Origin: Oxalobacteraceae bacterium
GTDB lineage: Bacteria; Pseudomonadota; Gammaproteobacteria; Burkholderiales; Burkholderiaceae_D
Assembly (NCBI GenBank): GCA_021151485.1
Contig: JAGKXB010000005.1
Coordinates: 14,463 to 78,462 of the forward strand
DNA length: 64,000 nucleotides
Direction of reading: 5' to 3'
A model generated the notes under the pieces. It was given only the letters and a program-made list of their open reading frames with translations. It was not told the origin of the DNA and did no database searches. Below are positions 28,122 through 37,920 of this stretch, piece after piece. Positions within the stretch are counted from its first letter, which is position 1, and every line of letters begins with the position of its first letter. A program made the position numbers and the translations under genes.

Positions 28122-31064
28122 CTAACTCGTAATCTGCCATTGATATTCATAGCTCCTGAGCGCCTCTTCTATCATAGCCAGCAATGTTGGTTCATCCCAA
28201 GGTTTACGCAGTGATTGATACACGCCGCCGCGTTTAAAGGCATCATGCAATTCAGCGGTTTTATCGGAGTCATCAGTCAATAAGATGCGCACCACGGCTG
28301 GATGCATGCGTTTGATTTTGTGGAAAAATTCGATACCTGTCATATTCGGCATCGAATAATCACATAACACCACACCGATTTCGTTAGTCGCCAATAAATT
28401 GAAGGCTTCCATCGCATTATGCGCTGTCAAAATGTTATAGCCCTTAGATTGCAACATATGCTCAAGAGCAATTAACACCTGTGGTTCATCATCTACCAAC
28501 AACAAAGAACGCATGGCGTGGCGACGGCCCAATTTGTTAGCAGGTACTGCACGATCTTCCATTAATAAATTCGTACATTCTTTAACGGGTAATGGCTTAC
28601 TGAAATAGTACCCTTGCATTTCATTGCAACCATGATCCGCCAACAAGGCGAGTTGTCCTTCGCTTTCCACTCCTTCGGCAATCACTTTCAAATGCAGGCT
28701 ATGCGCCATGGAAATCACAGCATCCGAAACGGCCAAATCTTCATCGTTAGAAACAATATCGCGCACAAAGCTCAGATCTAACTTAATTTTATCGACAGGG
28801 AAACGTTTCAAATAGCCCAAATTCGAATAACCAGTACCAAAATTATCAATCGATAAGCGAATACCCAAACTCTTCAATTCATGCATAACACGTATGGTGG
28901 CTTCGGGGTCTTGCATAGAAAACGATTCGGTAATTTCCAGCTCAAAATAAGCCGGATCTATTTGGGTTTCATGTAACACTCTGGCGACAGCATTAGAAAA
29001 TCCTTGCTGCAAGAACTGCACAGCAGAAACATTCACCGCCACTGGAAGATTTGCCACACCAGTCTTTTTCCATTCAATTTGTTGCAGACAAGCGGTACGC
29101 ATCACCCAATCACCGATCAAGTGCATGATCCCCAATTCTTCCGCCAAAGGAATAAAACGCAAGGGAGCGACGGCTCCCAACTCGGCTTGACTCCAGCGCA
29201 ACAAAACTTCCAAACCAGATATTTTCCCTTTCTTCAACTCAATACGAGGCTGGTAATGCAAGGAAAATTCGTTCTGAGCCAAGGCAGATTGCAGCCCCAA
29301 TTCCAGTGCAGCACGTTCATTGACACGGCTAGGTAAAGTAGCGGTATAAAACTGAAAATTCTCACGTCCGCCTTCTTTGGCCCGATACATTGCGGTATCA
29401 GCATTTTTCAGCAAAGTATCTGCGTCCTCTCCATTTTGAGGATACACAGCAAAACCGATACTGCTCGTGATGGTATATTCACGCCCGTTCAAGGAAATGG
29501 GTTGATTCATGCCAGAAAAAACCTGTCGCATGGTGTAGTGGCTAATCTCTTCGCCAGCACGATAATGCAAAATTAACGCGAACTCATCAGCCCCCAAACG
29601 CGCCACCGTATCTGCCTTGCGTACGCATGAACGCAAGCGCTCAGCCATTATCAACAATAATTGATCACCAAATTCTCGCCCCAAACTATCATTGAATGAC
29701 TTAAATTTATTCAAATTCAGAAACGCCACCACCACAACTCGTTGATGGCGTTGCGCATACACCAATGCTTGATGTAAACGATCAACGAACAGATTGCGAT
29801 TCGGCAAACCTGTCAAAATATCGTGGTTAGCCTGATATTCCAACTGAATCGCCTTACCCTCCAGATTGGCCTGAAAATTCATCAATGATTCCGCCATTTG
29901 ATTCATTTCATGGCCCAGCGTATCAATTTCATATTCCCCTATCGCCGCCACTCTGGCATTGAAATCACCGGCAGTAATACGCTTGGCAAATGCAATGATT
30001 TGTGTGATGGAACTAGTGATCCGCCATGAGATCAACACCGCAATAAAAATAGCCAACAGCAAAGCCACCACGACGGTCAACAAGATCGACCACTGGGCAA
30101 CTTCTAATGCATGTTGTGCTTTATTTAATCGTGCCGAAGTTTGAACATGCAACTCTTCCAACAAAGGTTCAATAGTCAGCGCAACAGCCACATAATCATC
30201 CTTGGCCATGATGGCTGCATCAGCCACTTGGGTATAACGTAAAAAATCTTGGGAATATTCCGTCAACAAAGTGCTAATACGTTGTTTCTTTAACGTAGGC
30301 AAATGGCTTTTTCCTATATTAGCGCGCAACGTTTTCATGCCATCCAAAAATTTTCTGAGATAAGCATCATGTCCCAAGCGAATATAGTCTTTTTCATACC
30401 GACGTAAAGCTTGCAACTCAAACATCATCGCCTGATATTCAGAATTACCACTATCCTTGGAGTTTTTGGCATCTTTACCATCTTGATAATCTGGATCGTT
30501 ACTACCATCTTCCGCCGTAATTAAGGCTTCGATTTCATGTGTTTTAAGACGAAATCGATCCTGCCAACCGATATCGAAGTAACCCAAATGCTGGTACAAA
30601 TCGGTTAAAGCCACAAACTTTTTTTCGTATTCCTGAATTTTTTGCAGAATCTGATTGGCTTTTTCAACCACACCCGCATCGCTCGATAACGAGCGTATTT
30701 TCTCAACTTGACTACTTAAATCAGCCAAATGTGTATGTAACAAAGGGAGATAACGTGTCTTGGTTTTGGCTAAACCAATCTCGGTGATTTCTTGCAAAAA
30801 CTCTCGTTCTACACGTCGCGCTTTCAGCAAAGTTTGCAAACCACGTAAACCTAATTCCGTCACCTGCCCTTCAACAGTATCTGGCTTGCTGGCTTCTGAA
30901 ATCAAGTATTGCTGGCTAATACCAAATACCATGCTCACAACCAACATCAGAGTAAGAACTGACGCAAATCCCAAAATAAGCTGGGATTTGACGCTACATA
31001 CACGCCGCCATAAAGGAATTTTTCCCAAAAAATCTTTGACTTCCAACTTATGCTCCAAATACAT
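28122..31064 (-). CDS. Membrane sensor with HAMP, GGDEF, EAL and C-terminal receiver domains; degenerate c-di-GMP motifs
   Basis: A 980-residue protein. TM1 spans about 28-50, a periplasmic helical sensor about 55-322, TM2 about 326-346 and HAMP about 347-400. GGDEF is about 408-572: the signature reads GADEF (491-495) and the metal-site segment reads LNLNKFK (449-455), with Asn where active cyclases have Asp. EAL is about 585-830: EVL (619-621), NVS, ELEITES, DNFGTGYS (740-747; usually DD) and VIAEGVE. A receiver domain (about 852-970; VDDE, D902 in LCDYSMPN, K954) closes the protein, an unusual end position. The cyclase half is probably inactive; the EAL half could be weakly active or a sensor. 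Divergent from yjdM, convergent with pncC. Confidence 0.93.
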   Translation of the reverse strand: MYLEHKLEVKDFLGKIPLWRRVCSVKSQLILGFASVLTLMLVVSMVFGISQQYLISEASKPDTVEGQVTELGLRGLQTLLKARRVEREFLQEITEIGLAKTKTRYLPLLHTHLADLSSQVEKIRSLSSDAGVVEKANQILQKIQEYEKKFVALTDLYQHLGYFDIGWQDRFRLKTHEIEALITAEDGSNDPDYQDGKDAKNSKDSGNSEYQAMMFELQALRRYEKDYIRLGHDAYLRKFLDGMKTLRANIGKSHLPTLKKQRISTLLTEYSQDFLRYTQVADAAIMAKDDYVAVALTIEPLLEELHVQTSARLNKAQHALEVAQWSILLTVVVALLLAIFIAVLISWRITSSITQIIAFAKRITAGDFNARVAAIGEYEIDTLGHEMNQMAESLMNFQANLEGKAIQLEYQANHDILTGLPNRNLFVDRLHQALVYAQRHQRVVVVAFLNLNKFKSFNDSLGREFGDQLLLIMAERLRSCVRKADTVARLGADEFALILHYRAGEEISHYTMRQVFSGMNQPISLNGREYTITSSIGFAVYPQNGEDADTLLKNADTAMYRAKEGGRENFQFYTATLPSRVNERAALELGLQSALAQNEFSLHYQPRIELKKGKISGLEVLLRWSQAELGAVAPLRFIPLAEELGIMHLIGDWVMRTACLQQIEWKKTGVANLPVAVNVSAVQFLQQGFSNAVARVLHETQIDPAYFELEITESFSMQDPEATIRVMHELKSLGIRLSIDNFGTGYSNLGYLKRFPVDKIKLDLSFVRDIVSNDEDLAVSDAVISMAHSLHLKVIAEGVESEGQLALLADHGCNEMQGYYFSKPLPVKECTNLLMEDRAVPANKLGRRHAMRSLLLVDDEPQVLIALEHMLQSKGYNILTAHNAMEAFNLLATNEIGVVLCDYSMPNMTGIEFFHKIKRMHPAVVRILLTDDSDKTAELHDAFKRGGVYQSLRKPWDEPTLLAMIEEALRSYEYQWQITS

Positions 31065-31500
31065 TTTTCATAAATGGCTAGTACACGTAGTCACATTTGA
31101 CGAACAAATCACATGTATTAATCATTCTTACAATATTCTGCGTAATATTTTTCGTACTACTTTGACTTTGATCTTGCGCAATATTGCGGTGTCGCAGTAC
31201 TTCTCACAGTCCCTCTTTCAGGAACAAAAAATAACAAAAAGAAAAGCATGCTTAATAAGGAATTATCTTCTTTTGCAAGGGACAGCATGATACACGCCAA
31301 CGGTATATTTTGTTGTTATAGCTACAGCTACGCAAATTGGGGATGGGGCCTATTTCTTGACTGCACGTATTGTGTGTTGCTCAATAAATTAAACTTCACT
31401 CTCAATCTCAATCTAAACTTCAATCATTTACGACTAGGGATATCCAACTATAAAATAAGCATTTAAAAAATTGCAGAAAACCCAGCACAAACATACACAT
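31065..31500. other. 436-nt intergenic region between the c-di-GMP protein and yjdM
   Basis: No conserved gene is recognised. One short frame stands out: an ATG at 31287 preceded by AAGGGA (31277-31282). It encodes a Tyr/Trp/Cys-rich peptide (FCCYSYSYANWGWGLFLDC) and reads to a stop at 31466. No terminator-type hairpin follows it. The part near 31400-31470 carries CTCAATCT-like short repeats. Confidence 0.4.
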
Positions 31501-31857
31501 ATGACAACATTACCCCCATGCCCCCAATGCAAATCGATTTATACCTATGAAGATCAAGAACTTCTAATATGCCCAGAGTGTGCGCATGAATGGCCCCAAA
31601 ATGACACTGGTACGGCAGAAAATGGCGAAGATGAAGGTTTAATTATCCGCGATGCAAACGGCACAGTGCTAAAAGACGGCGACACCGTCACACTGATCAA
31701 AGATCTCAAGCTAAAAAACTCATCAGATGTGATTAAAGTCGGTACCAAAGTCAAAAACATTCGTCTAGTCGACAGCGACCACAATATCGATTGCAAAGTC
31801 CCAGGTATTGGTCAAATGGGATTGAAATCGGAGTTTGTGAAGAAAATTGTAGAGTAA
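31501..31857 (+). CDS. yjdM: YjdM/PhnA-family zinc-ribbon protein
   Basis: A 118-residue protein. An N-terminal zinc ribbon ([26 protein letters not shown], two CxxC pairs) and the C-terminal PhnA domain ([44 protein letters not shown], about 45-90). Despite the old name, a role in phosphonate use is not established for this family, and no phn genes lie nearby. The ATG at 31501 matches the family start MTTLPPCP; a TTG 30 nt upstream was rejected. Confidence 0.93.
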   Translation: MTTLPPCPQCKSIYTYEDQELLICPECAHEWPQNDTGTAENGEDEGLIIRDANGTVLKDGDTVTLIKDLKLKNSSDVIKVGTKVKNIRLVDSDHNIDCKVPGIGQMGLKSEFVKKIVE

Positions 31858-31953
31858 ATTTTTTTCAGTGCGACGATCATGTACCAACACTTAGTCGCAC
31901 TCATCGACAAATGGCAGAAGTTCGACATCAAAACATATGCCAGTAACGCAAGG

Positions 31954-32493
31954 CTAATCCACAAAGACGTATTCACCCTTAATCTTCTTTGGTGTAGTCA
32001 TTAAAAACCCTGGAAATATGTTTTCACGTACATAAATGACATAGAACATCACTCCGATGGATACGGCGAAACCAATCCAAGAAGCTAAAGATGTTGTTGT
32101 GAGGCTCGTGAGTGTCTGCGGCGCTTGCACAATTGACAGCACAATGTATGCGTTGTAAGCGCCAACACGATTGGTATAGAAGCCCCAAACAAATAGCAAA
32201 GCAATCGGAATTGCCGAGAGTGCGATCATCAATTGGGCACTAGAGCCCATCTTTGCGCTGGCAAAGTACCCTACGAAAAAAGCCATGACCGCCTGAATAA
32301 GCATGATAACAATCAGCACGTTGACCTTTCCACTATGCTTTTCGCAGCGTATAGGATTTGGGTGTGCAGCAACAAAGTATGCAAGTTGACTATCTCTGCC
32401 CCCCTGACCGGAAAGTTGAGCAAATACCTTTGCCTTCGGTGTACCCAAGGACAGAAGCTCGCCAACTTTGGCTTTGATCTCTTTTTTATTCAT
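31954..32493 (-). CDS. Multi-pass membrane protein of unknown function
   Basis: About 179 residues starting MNKKEIKAKVGELLSLGTPKAKVFAQLSGQGG. A soluble N-terminus of about 55 residues is followed by about four hydrophobic helices (NVLIVIMLIQAVMAFFVGYFA; LMIALSAIPIALLFVWGFY; AYIVLSIVQ; WIGFAVSIGVMFYVIYV). The ATG at 32493 is chosen over an ORF start 75 nt upstream, whose extra residues are not conserved-looking; AGGG lies 12 nt before it. I do not recognise the family. Between convergent yjdM and tRNA-Ser. Confidence 0.65.
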   Translation of the reverse strand: MNKKEIKAKVGELLSLGTPKAKVFAQLSGQGGRDSQLAYFVAAHPNPIRCEKHSGKVNVLIVIMLIQAVMAFFVGYFASAKMGSSAQLMIALSAIPIALLFVWGFYTNRVGAYNAYIVLSIVQAPQTLTSLTTTSLASWIGFAVSIGVMFYVIYVRENIFPGFLMTTPKKIKGEYVFVD

Positions 32494-32663
32494 CACAATT
32501 GTTTTCCCTATAGAACATAATCGAACCGTTTGATGCATGAAAAACCAAAATAATTTCAACAAAAGCAAATTTTAATGCAGGATCGAAGATCATCTTCTGA
32601 TCCGAAACAACATTTCAATTCTCGCCCAGTGCAACAAATCGCACAAGTTAAGTCCCTGAAAAC

Positions 32664-32700
32664 AAAAAACCCGCGATCTCAAAGAGTATCGCGGGTTTTT
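32664..32700 (-). terminator. Intrinsic terminator of tRNA-Ser
   Basis: Perfect 8-bp stem CCCGCGAT/ATCGCGGG with a 10-nt loop, followed on the minus strand by TTTTTTG, a few bases downstream of the tRNA 3' end. The A run on the other side could make it bidirectional. Confidence 0.85.
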
Positions 32701-32707
32701 ATATTTT

Positions 32708-32798
32708 TGGCGGAGAGAGGGGGATTCGAACCCCCGATAGGCTATGAACCTATACACGCTTTCCAGGCGTGCGACTTCAACCACTCATCCATCTCTCC
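32708..32798 (-). tRNA. tRNA-Ser (anticodon GGA)
   Basis: A 91-nt type II tRNA with a long variable arm. Acceptor GGAGAGA pairs with TCTCTCC, with discriminator G and encoded CCA. The anticodon loop CTGGAAA reads GGA. The T-loop GGTTCGAATCC is standard. It reads UCC/UCU codons. Confidence 0.97.
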
Positions 32799-32837
32799 TG
32801 ATGGTTTACTGCTGTGTTCGTTTTTACGAAGGCGCGT

Positions 32838-32843
32838 ATTATA
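32838..32843 (-). promoter_or_regulatory. -10 element for tRNA-Ser
   Basis: Perfect TATAAT on the minus strand followed by a GC-rich discriminator (ACGCGCC), as in stringently controlled stable-RNA promoters, about 40 nt before the tRNA. No good -35 hexamer is seen. Confidence 0.5.
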
Positions 32844-32964
32844 GCAAGGAATAATTGGGCGTAGGATAATTTTGCAGAGTTTTTTTGCTCTAATTTTCCC
32901 GGACACTTCGATAGGAGGCATCTCTCTATCATAGGAGTAAAACGTGAAAGTAGCTCCTTGCCGC

Positions 32965-34251
32965 TCAGTAGTTACCCAATCTCAGGCGATCGGCCTTGGC
33001 CTCTTGTTCCATATGAACCCAGTCGACAATCTCACTGTTGGGTATGTAGCCCGAAACCAGTTGCGCGATCACAGTTCGAAGGATGCTAACATCATTGATG
33101 CTTAGTGCCAGCTCCAGCGTGCGCAACTTGGGCTTCAAATCTGCCCAGGACATGAAATCCTCATGCGCTTTCATGATCCGGGGGTGCGAGGTCAGATCCG
33201 GATTATCGCCAATCAACAGTTCCTCGTAGAGTTTTTCACCAGGACGCAGGCCGGTGATTTCGATCTCAATGTCGCCTTTCGAGTAGTGCTCATCCCGAAC
33301 GGTCAGACCAGAAAGCTCTATCATGCGCCGGGCAAGGTCCATAATCTTGACCGACTCGCCCATGTTCAATACAAACACTTCCCCTCCTTTAGCCATAGCG
33401 CCGGCCTGAATGACCAATTGTGCCGATTCAGAGAGAGTCATGAAATAGCGGGTAATCTCAGGGTGGGTCAGCGTAATCGGTCCACCATCGCGAATTTGCT
33501 GGAGAAACTTGGGTACGACAGAACCCGAGGATCCCAACACGTTGCCAAAACGCACCATGCTGAATTTGGTCCCTGGCTTGGTCGCGGCCAATGCTTGCAA
33601 AACCATTTCTGCCAAACGCTTGCTGGCCCCCATGATGCTAGTCGGACGCACGGCCTTGTCGGTGCTAATCAACACAAAGTCAGTCACTCCGTTTTCTGCG
33701 GCGGCCTGCGCGGTGCGCAAGGTGCCCATTACATTGTTTCTGATACCCTCTGTCGGATTGTGCTCAACCAGCGGTACATGCTTATAGGCTGCAGCGTGAT
33801 ACACAGTGTCCGGACGCCAAGTCGACATAATCTCGCGCATGCGATCTTCGTCTTGGGCGGATGCCAGCAAGGGGAGTAAGATCGTTTTTTTGCCAGCGCA
33901 CCGCTCTTCCAGTTCTTGGTGAATAGCATACAGTGCAAATTCGCTCAATTCGACCAGCAACAGCTTTTCGGGGCCTACAGCTAGAATCTGGCGACACAGC
34001 TCGCTACCAATAGAACCACCTGCGCCAGTAACCAAAACCACCTTGTTGATGTTGTTTTTGGATAGCAAAAGATGGTTAGGCATGACTGGCTCACGACCTA
34101 ATAAATTGTTGATGTCCAAGTCCCGCACATTGCTTAAATTCATTTTACCGATGGGGACATCACTCAAGCCTGACAAGGTACGAACGACTCTCAACCCAAT
34201 GCGAGCGGCGGCGCGCGAAGCCGCCACAAAGCGCAGCAACAAGTCAATCAT
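32965..34251 (-). CDS. CapD/WbpM-type nucleotide-sugar 4,6-dehydratase, short form lacking the N-terminal membrane domain
   Basis: A 428-residue protein acting on a UDP-HexNAc for surface glycan synthesis. The catalytic part matches the family: linker SDVPIGKMNLSNVRDLDINNLLGREPV (about 30-56), Rossmann VVLVTGAGGSIGSELCRQIL, HAAAYKHVPLVE, STDKAVRPTSIMGASKRLAE (SDR active site, Met in the usual Tyr position) and GLRPGEKLYEELL. Typical WbpM/PglF proteins have about 620-660 residues, with four membrane helices and a second Rossmann fold first. Only the tail of that region is left here. The ATG overlaps the sugar-transferase stop as ATGA, so this is the real reading start. Last gene of the glycan cluster. 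Confidence 0.88.
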   Translation of the reverse strand: MIDLLLRFVAASRAAARIGLRVVRTLSGLSDVPIGKMNLSNVRDLDINNLLGREPVMPNHLLLSKNNINKVVLVTGAGGSIGSELCRQILAVGPEKLLLVELSEFALYAIHQELEERCAGKKTILLPLLASAQDEDRMREIMSTWRPDTVYHAAAYKHVPLVEHNPTEGIRNNVMGTLRTAQAAAENGVTDFVLISTDKAVRPTSIMGASKRLAEMVLQALAATKPGTKFSMVRFGNVLGSSGSVVPKFLQQIRDGGPITLTHPEITRYFMTLSESAQLVIQAGAMAKGGEVFVLNMGESVKIMDLARRMIELSGLTVRDEHYSKGDIEIEITGLRPGEKLYEELLIGDNPDLTSHPRIMKAHEDFMSWADLKPKLRTLELALSINDVSILRTVIAQLVSGYIPNSEIVDWVHMEQEAKADRLRLGNY

Positions 34252-34802
34252 TTTTCTTTTACCCCATCTCCCGTGCCTTTTCCACCTACAGTCATGAAAA
34301 TGTATTTGAAGTACGAACTCAGATCAAGACTTTGCAACATACGAGCATCCGTCTCAGCCAACAGCTTCGGCATAGACATATCAATCTTGCTTACTTGGGC
34401 CAGTCCAGTAATACCGGGCCTTACGTCAAATACAGATCGTGCGGCACGCTCATGGATCACCTCCATCTGGTTAAACAAACAGGGCCTTGGCCCAACCAAA
34501 CTCATTTCACCTTTGAGCACATTCCAAAGCTGTGGCAATTCATCCAATTTACTGCGACGCAAAAATGCCCCAAAAAACGTAATGGCAGACGAATCTACCA
34601 AATGGGAAGCGACAGATGCAGTGTCAAGCCGCATGGTGCGGAACTTCACCAAAATAAACGTTTTTTGATTTCGACCAACCCTTTCTTGACGAAAGAGAGG
34701 ATCCCCCGTATCAAACAACGCAGCTACATAGAGGACGAACAAGACCGGGGTGCCCAGTACCAACCCCACTAAAGAAAATAATAAATCCAACAACCGTAAC
34801 AT
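34248..34802 (-). CDS. Undecaprenyl-phosphate sugar-1-phosphate transferase (bacterial sugar transferase family)
   Basis: A 184-residue initiating glycosyltransferase of the PglC/WbpL-WecP class. One N-terminal re-entrant/membrane helix (LRLLDLLFSLVGLVLGTPVLFVLYVAALF), then DTGDPLFRQERVGRNQKTFILVKFRTMR, LRRSKLDELPQLWNVLKGEMSLVGPRP and RPGITGLAQVS. It would place the first sugar phosphate on the lipid carrier. Its ATG overlaps the epimerase stop as TGATG, and its stop overlaps the dehydratase start by 4 nt, so translation of the three genes is probably coupled. Confidence 0.93.
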   Translation of the reverse strand: MLRLLDLLFSLVGLVLGTPVLFVLYVAALFDTGDPLFRQERVGRNQKTFILVKFRTMRLDTASVASHLVDSSAITFFGAFLRRSKLDELPQLWNVLKGEMSLVGPRPCLFNQMEVIHERAARSVFDVRPGITGLAQVSKIDMSMPKLLAETDARMLQSLDLSSYFKYIFMTVGGKGTGDGVKEK

Positions 34803-35749
34803 CACAACCTTTGCTGGACCGCTCTGCGCAGTCCATCATCCACTGATACTGGTGGCTTCCAATCTAACAATATACAAGTCTTGCAGATATCCACCTGCAA
34901 CGAGCCAAGTAGGCGTTGTGCAACCGCCCTTTTACCTAGCAAACTTGACGCGCTTTTCAAAATACTCAATGGTACCGGAAACAAATGAGTAGGCCGATTT
35001 AAAGCTTTTCCAATTCGACGCAAAAGGTCAGCGGTAGACAGGTCATCACCATCGCTAACAAAAAAAGTCTGATTGGCTGCCTTGGGGTGGTCTACACAAG
35101 TCACAATCAAATCCACCAAATTATCCAAAGCTACCAAACTTCGGCGATTAGTTGTTACTGCGCCAAGAGGCAGTGGCAAACCACGGGAGACCCAATGTAG
35201 CAAACTAGCGAAATTACCCTTCACCCCAGGTCCGTACACCAAAGGCGAACGAATAATAACCACTTCCATTCCAGTTTCATGCATCAACAACCGCAAACCA
35301 ATTTCAGCTTCAGCCTTAGAAATCGCGTAGGCATCTTCGGGTGAAGATGCATCGTGATCAGTGTAAGGGGCGCCCAGGCGTGTGGCCTCACCGTTGACTT
35401 TGATAGAACTGAGGAAAACGAAACGCTTCACACCCGCACGAGCCGCCTGTCTGGCCAGGTTGAGAGTCCCCGCCGTATTGACCTTTTGATATTCGGTCAA
35501 AGGGTCAGATACAGAGTCTTGCATCACATGCACCCGAGCAGCGCAATGAATCACTACATGACAACCAATCAAGGCCTGATTCCAATCGGTATCATCATCC
35601 ACAGCACCAATAGCTATTTCACCCAAATTGGCAGACTGACGTACGGCCTGCAATACTTCAAATTTAGAGCGCAGAAGCGCCTGGGCTGTTGCCGAGCCTA
35701 CAAAACCGTTCGCACCAGTAAGCAATATTTTTACGTTATGCAAATTCAT
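34802..35749 (-). CDS. NAD-dependent epimerase/dehydratase (WbpV/GNE-like)
   Basis: A 315-residue extended SDR protein. NAD motif TGANGFVGSATAQALL (about 12-27), VIHCAARVHVM, FLSSIKVNGE, then the catalytic YAISKAEAE (Tyr-x3-Lys, about 141-149), SPLVYGPGVKGN and a C-terminal substrate region. It probably converts a UDP-N-acetylhexosamine or a 4-keto intermediate for the glycan built with the next two genes. It starts 16 nt after acsA on the same strand, an odd upstream partner. Confidence 0.88.
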   Translation of the reverse strand: MNLHNVKILLTGANGFVGSATAQALLRSKFEVLQAVRQSANLGEIAIGAVDDDTDWNQALIGCHVVIHCAARVHVMQDSVSDPLTEYQKVNTAGTLNLARQAARAGVKRFVFLSSIKVNGEATRLGAPYTDHDASSPEDAYAISKAEAEIGLRLLMHETGMEVVIIRSPLVYGPGVKGNFASLLHWVSRGLPLPLGAVTTNRRSLVALDNLVDLIVTCVDHPKAANQTFFVSDGDDLSTADLLRRIGKALNRPTHLFPVPLSILKSASSLLGKRAVAQRLLGSLQVDICKTCILLDWKPPVSVDDGLRRAVQQRL

Positions 35750-35765
35750 TAGACCAATACAATCT

Positions 35766-37751
35766 TTATGCCACTTGTTTGAGTTGTTCCAAAATCGCCG
35801 GATTCTCCAGCGTGGAAATATCCTGCGTGATTTGCTCGCCTCTGGATAGGATGCGTAGTAAGCGGCGCATGATTTTTCCGGAGCGGGTTTTGGGGAGGTT
35901 GTCGCCGAAGCGGATTTCTTTGGGTTTGGCGATGGGGCCGATTTCTTTGCTGACCCAGTTGCGTAGCTCGACGGCGATTTGTGTGGCTTCTTGGCCAGTG
36001 GGGTGGTTGCGTTTTAGGACGACGAAGGCGCAAATTGCTTCGCCGGTGACGTCGTCGGGTTTGCCGACTACGGCGGCTTCTGCTACTAACGGATGCGCGA
36101 CTAGGGCGGATTCGATTTCCATGGTGCCCATGCGGTGGCCGGAGACGTTCAGCACGTCGTCGATGCGACCGGTGATGGTGTAATAACCGCTGTCTTTGTC
36201 GCAGATGGCACCATCGCCAGCTAAGTACACATTACCGCCTAATTCTGCCGGGAAATAGCTTTTCTTGAAGCGTTCTGGATCACCCCAAATGGTTCGTATC
36301 ATGGATGGCCATGGGCGTTTGATGACTAGCAAACCGCCCTGCCCAGCTGGGACTGGGTGACCGCTTTCGTCCACGATGGCGGTCATGATGCCGGGTAGTG
36401 GCAAGGTGCAAGAGCCTGGTACCAACGAGGTCGCTCCAGGCATAGGCGCGATCACATGGCCGCCGGTTTCGGTTTGCCAGAAGGTGTCGACGATCGGGCA
36501 GCGTTGTTGGCCGACTTGCTGGTAATACCACATCCACGCTTCGGGATTGATGGGTTCACCCACAGAACCCAATAAGCGCAGGCTGGATAAATCGTATTGT
36601 TTGGGATGGACTTGATCGTTAATGGCGGAGGCTTTGATCAAAGCACGGATTGCCGTTGGGGCGGTATAGAAAATACTGACTTGATGCTTTTGAATGATGT
36701 CCCAAAAACGGCCAGCATCGGGATAAGTCGGCACGCCTTCAAATATGATCTGCGTCGCGCCCATTGCCAAGGGGCCGTAGGCGACGTAGGTGTGACCAGT
36801 GATCCAACCAATGTCGGCGGTGCAGTAAAAGACATCTTTGGCTGGTTGGATATCAAAAGTCCATTGCATCGTCAGCATGGCCCACAATAAATAACCGCCG
36901 CAAGCATGCTGTACGCCTTTGGGTTTGCCAGTGGAACCGGATGTATACAGAATAAACAATGGATGCTCGGCGCTAACCCATTCTGGCTCGCATGTTTTCG
37001 ATTGTGGGGTGATTAACTCTTCCATCCAAAGGTCTTGCTTTGGGTTGAAAGAAATCGCATTACCAGTACGTTTATGCACAATCACCTGCTGCACGCTGTC
37101 GCATCCTGGCAATGCCAGCGCTTCATCGACGATGGCTTTGAGCGGCAGCGTCTTGCCACCGCGAATTTGTTCATCTGCTGTAATAATCGCCACAGCACCC
37201 GTATCGACAATGCGTTCATGCAGCGACTTGGCGGAAAAACCGCCGAACACTACGGAATGAATCGCGCCAATCCGAGCGCAGGCTTGCATCGCCGCCACGC
37301 CCTGTATCCCCATCGGCATATAGATAATGACGCGATCACCTTTTTTGACTCCCACAGATTTCAAGCCATTGGCTAATTTGCAAACTGTTTGATGCAATTG
37401 GCGATAAGTCACCTTACGCACATTTCCATCATCGGCTTCAAAAATAATGGCAACACGCTCGCCATGGCCGTTTTCTATATGTCTATCCAGGCAGTTGTAG
37501 GACGCATTTAAGGTTCCGTCCTCAAACCAGCGATAAAACGGCGCATTGCTTTCATCTAAAACGTGGCTAAACGACTGTTGCCAACTCACGTTCTCACGCG
37601 CCAGTTTGGCCCAAAAACCGGTGTAGTCATCCTGCGCGCGTGTACATAAGGCGCGATACGCATCCATGCCCGCAATGTTGGCACTTTGCGCCCAAGCTGT
37701 AGAAGGGGAAAATACGCGGCTTTCGTGCTTTAACAATTCGATTTCTGCCAT
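35766..37751 (-). CDS. acsA: Acetyl-CoA synthetase (AMP-forming)
   Basis: Activates acetate to acetyl-CoA via acetyl-AMP. The 661 residues show [18 protein letters not shown] (P-loop), [53 protein letters not shown] and the C-terminal [14 protein letters not shown]. The lysine of that last motif is the usual acetylation switch. It is followed 16 nt later by glycan genes. Region 37752-37920, divergent with yqhA, holds no clear promoter. Confidence 0.98.
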   Translation of the reverse strand: MAEIELLKHESRVFSPSTAWAQSANIAGMDAYRALCTRAQDDYTGFWAKLARENVSWQQSFSHVLDESNAPFYRWFEDGTLNASYNCLDRHIENGHGERVAIIFEADDGNVRKVTYRQLHQTVCKLANGLKSVGVKKGDRVIIYMPMGIQGVAAMQACARIGAIHSVVFGGFSAKSLHERIVDTGAVAIITADEQIRGGKTLPLKAIVDEALALPGCDSVQQVIVHKRTGNAISFNPKQDLWMEELITPQSKTCEPEWVSAEHPLFILYTSGSTGKPKGVQHACGGYLLWAMLTMQWTFDIQPAKDVFYCTADIGWITGHTYVAYGPLAMGATQIIFEGVPTYPDAGRFWDIIQKHQVSIFYTAPTAIRALIKASAINDQVHPKQYDLSSLRLLGSVGEPINPEAWMWYYQQVGQQRCPIVDTFWQTETGGHVIAPMPGATSLVPGSCTLPLPGIMTAIVDESGHPVPAGQGGLLVIKRPWPSMIRTIWGDPERFKKSYFPAELGGNVYLAGDGAICDKDSGYYTITGRIDDVLNVSGHRMGTMEIESALVAHPLVAEAAVVGKPDDVTGEAICAFVVLKRNHPTGQEATQIAVELRNWVSKEIGPIAKPKEIRFGDNLPKTRSGKIMRRLLRILSRGEQITQDISTLENPAILEQLKQVA

Positions 37752-37920
37752 GGCTTTTTATCCGATAAAAGTTTACAAACAATGCGCCGAAAATTTACAT
37801 GGCATGCGCCTGCTTGTCCAGACAGATACGGCATCAACTCGGTTAAAATACCGCCCGACAATTTTTGTCTCGTTTTTTGCCATTCATCATTCAACATTCA
37901 CCCTATATCAATGAGTAAAA

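Noticed and set aside
32575..32844. Plus-strand open frame over tRNA-Ser
   Set aside because: It runs through a tRNA gene and its terminator and has no protein similarity that I can see.
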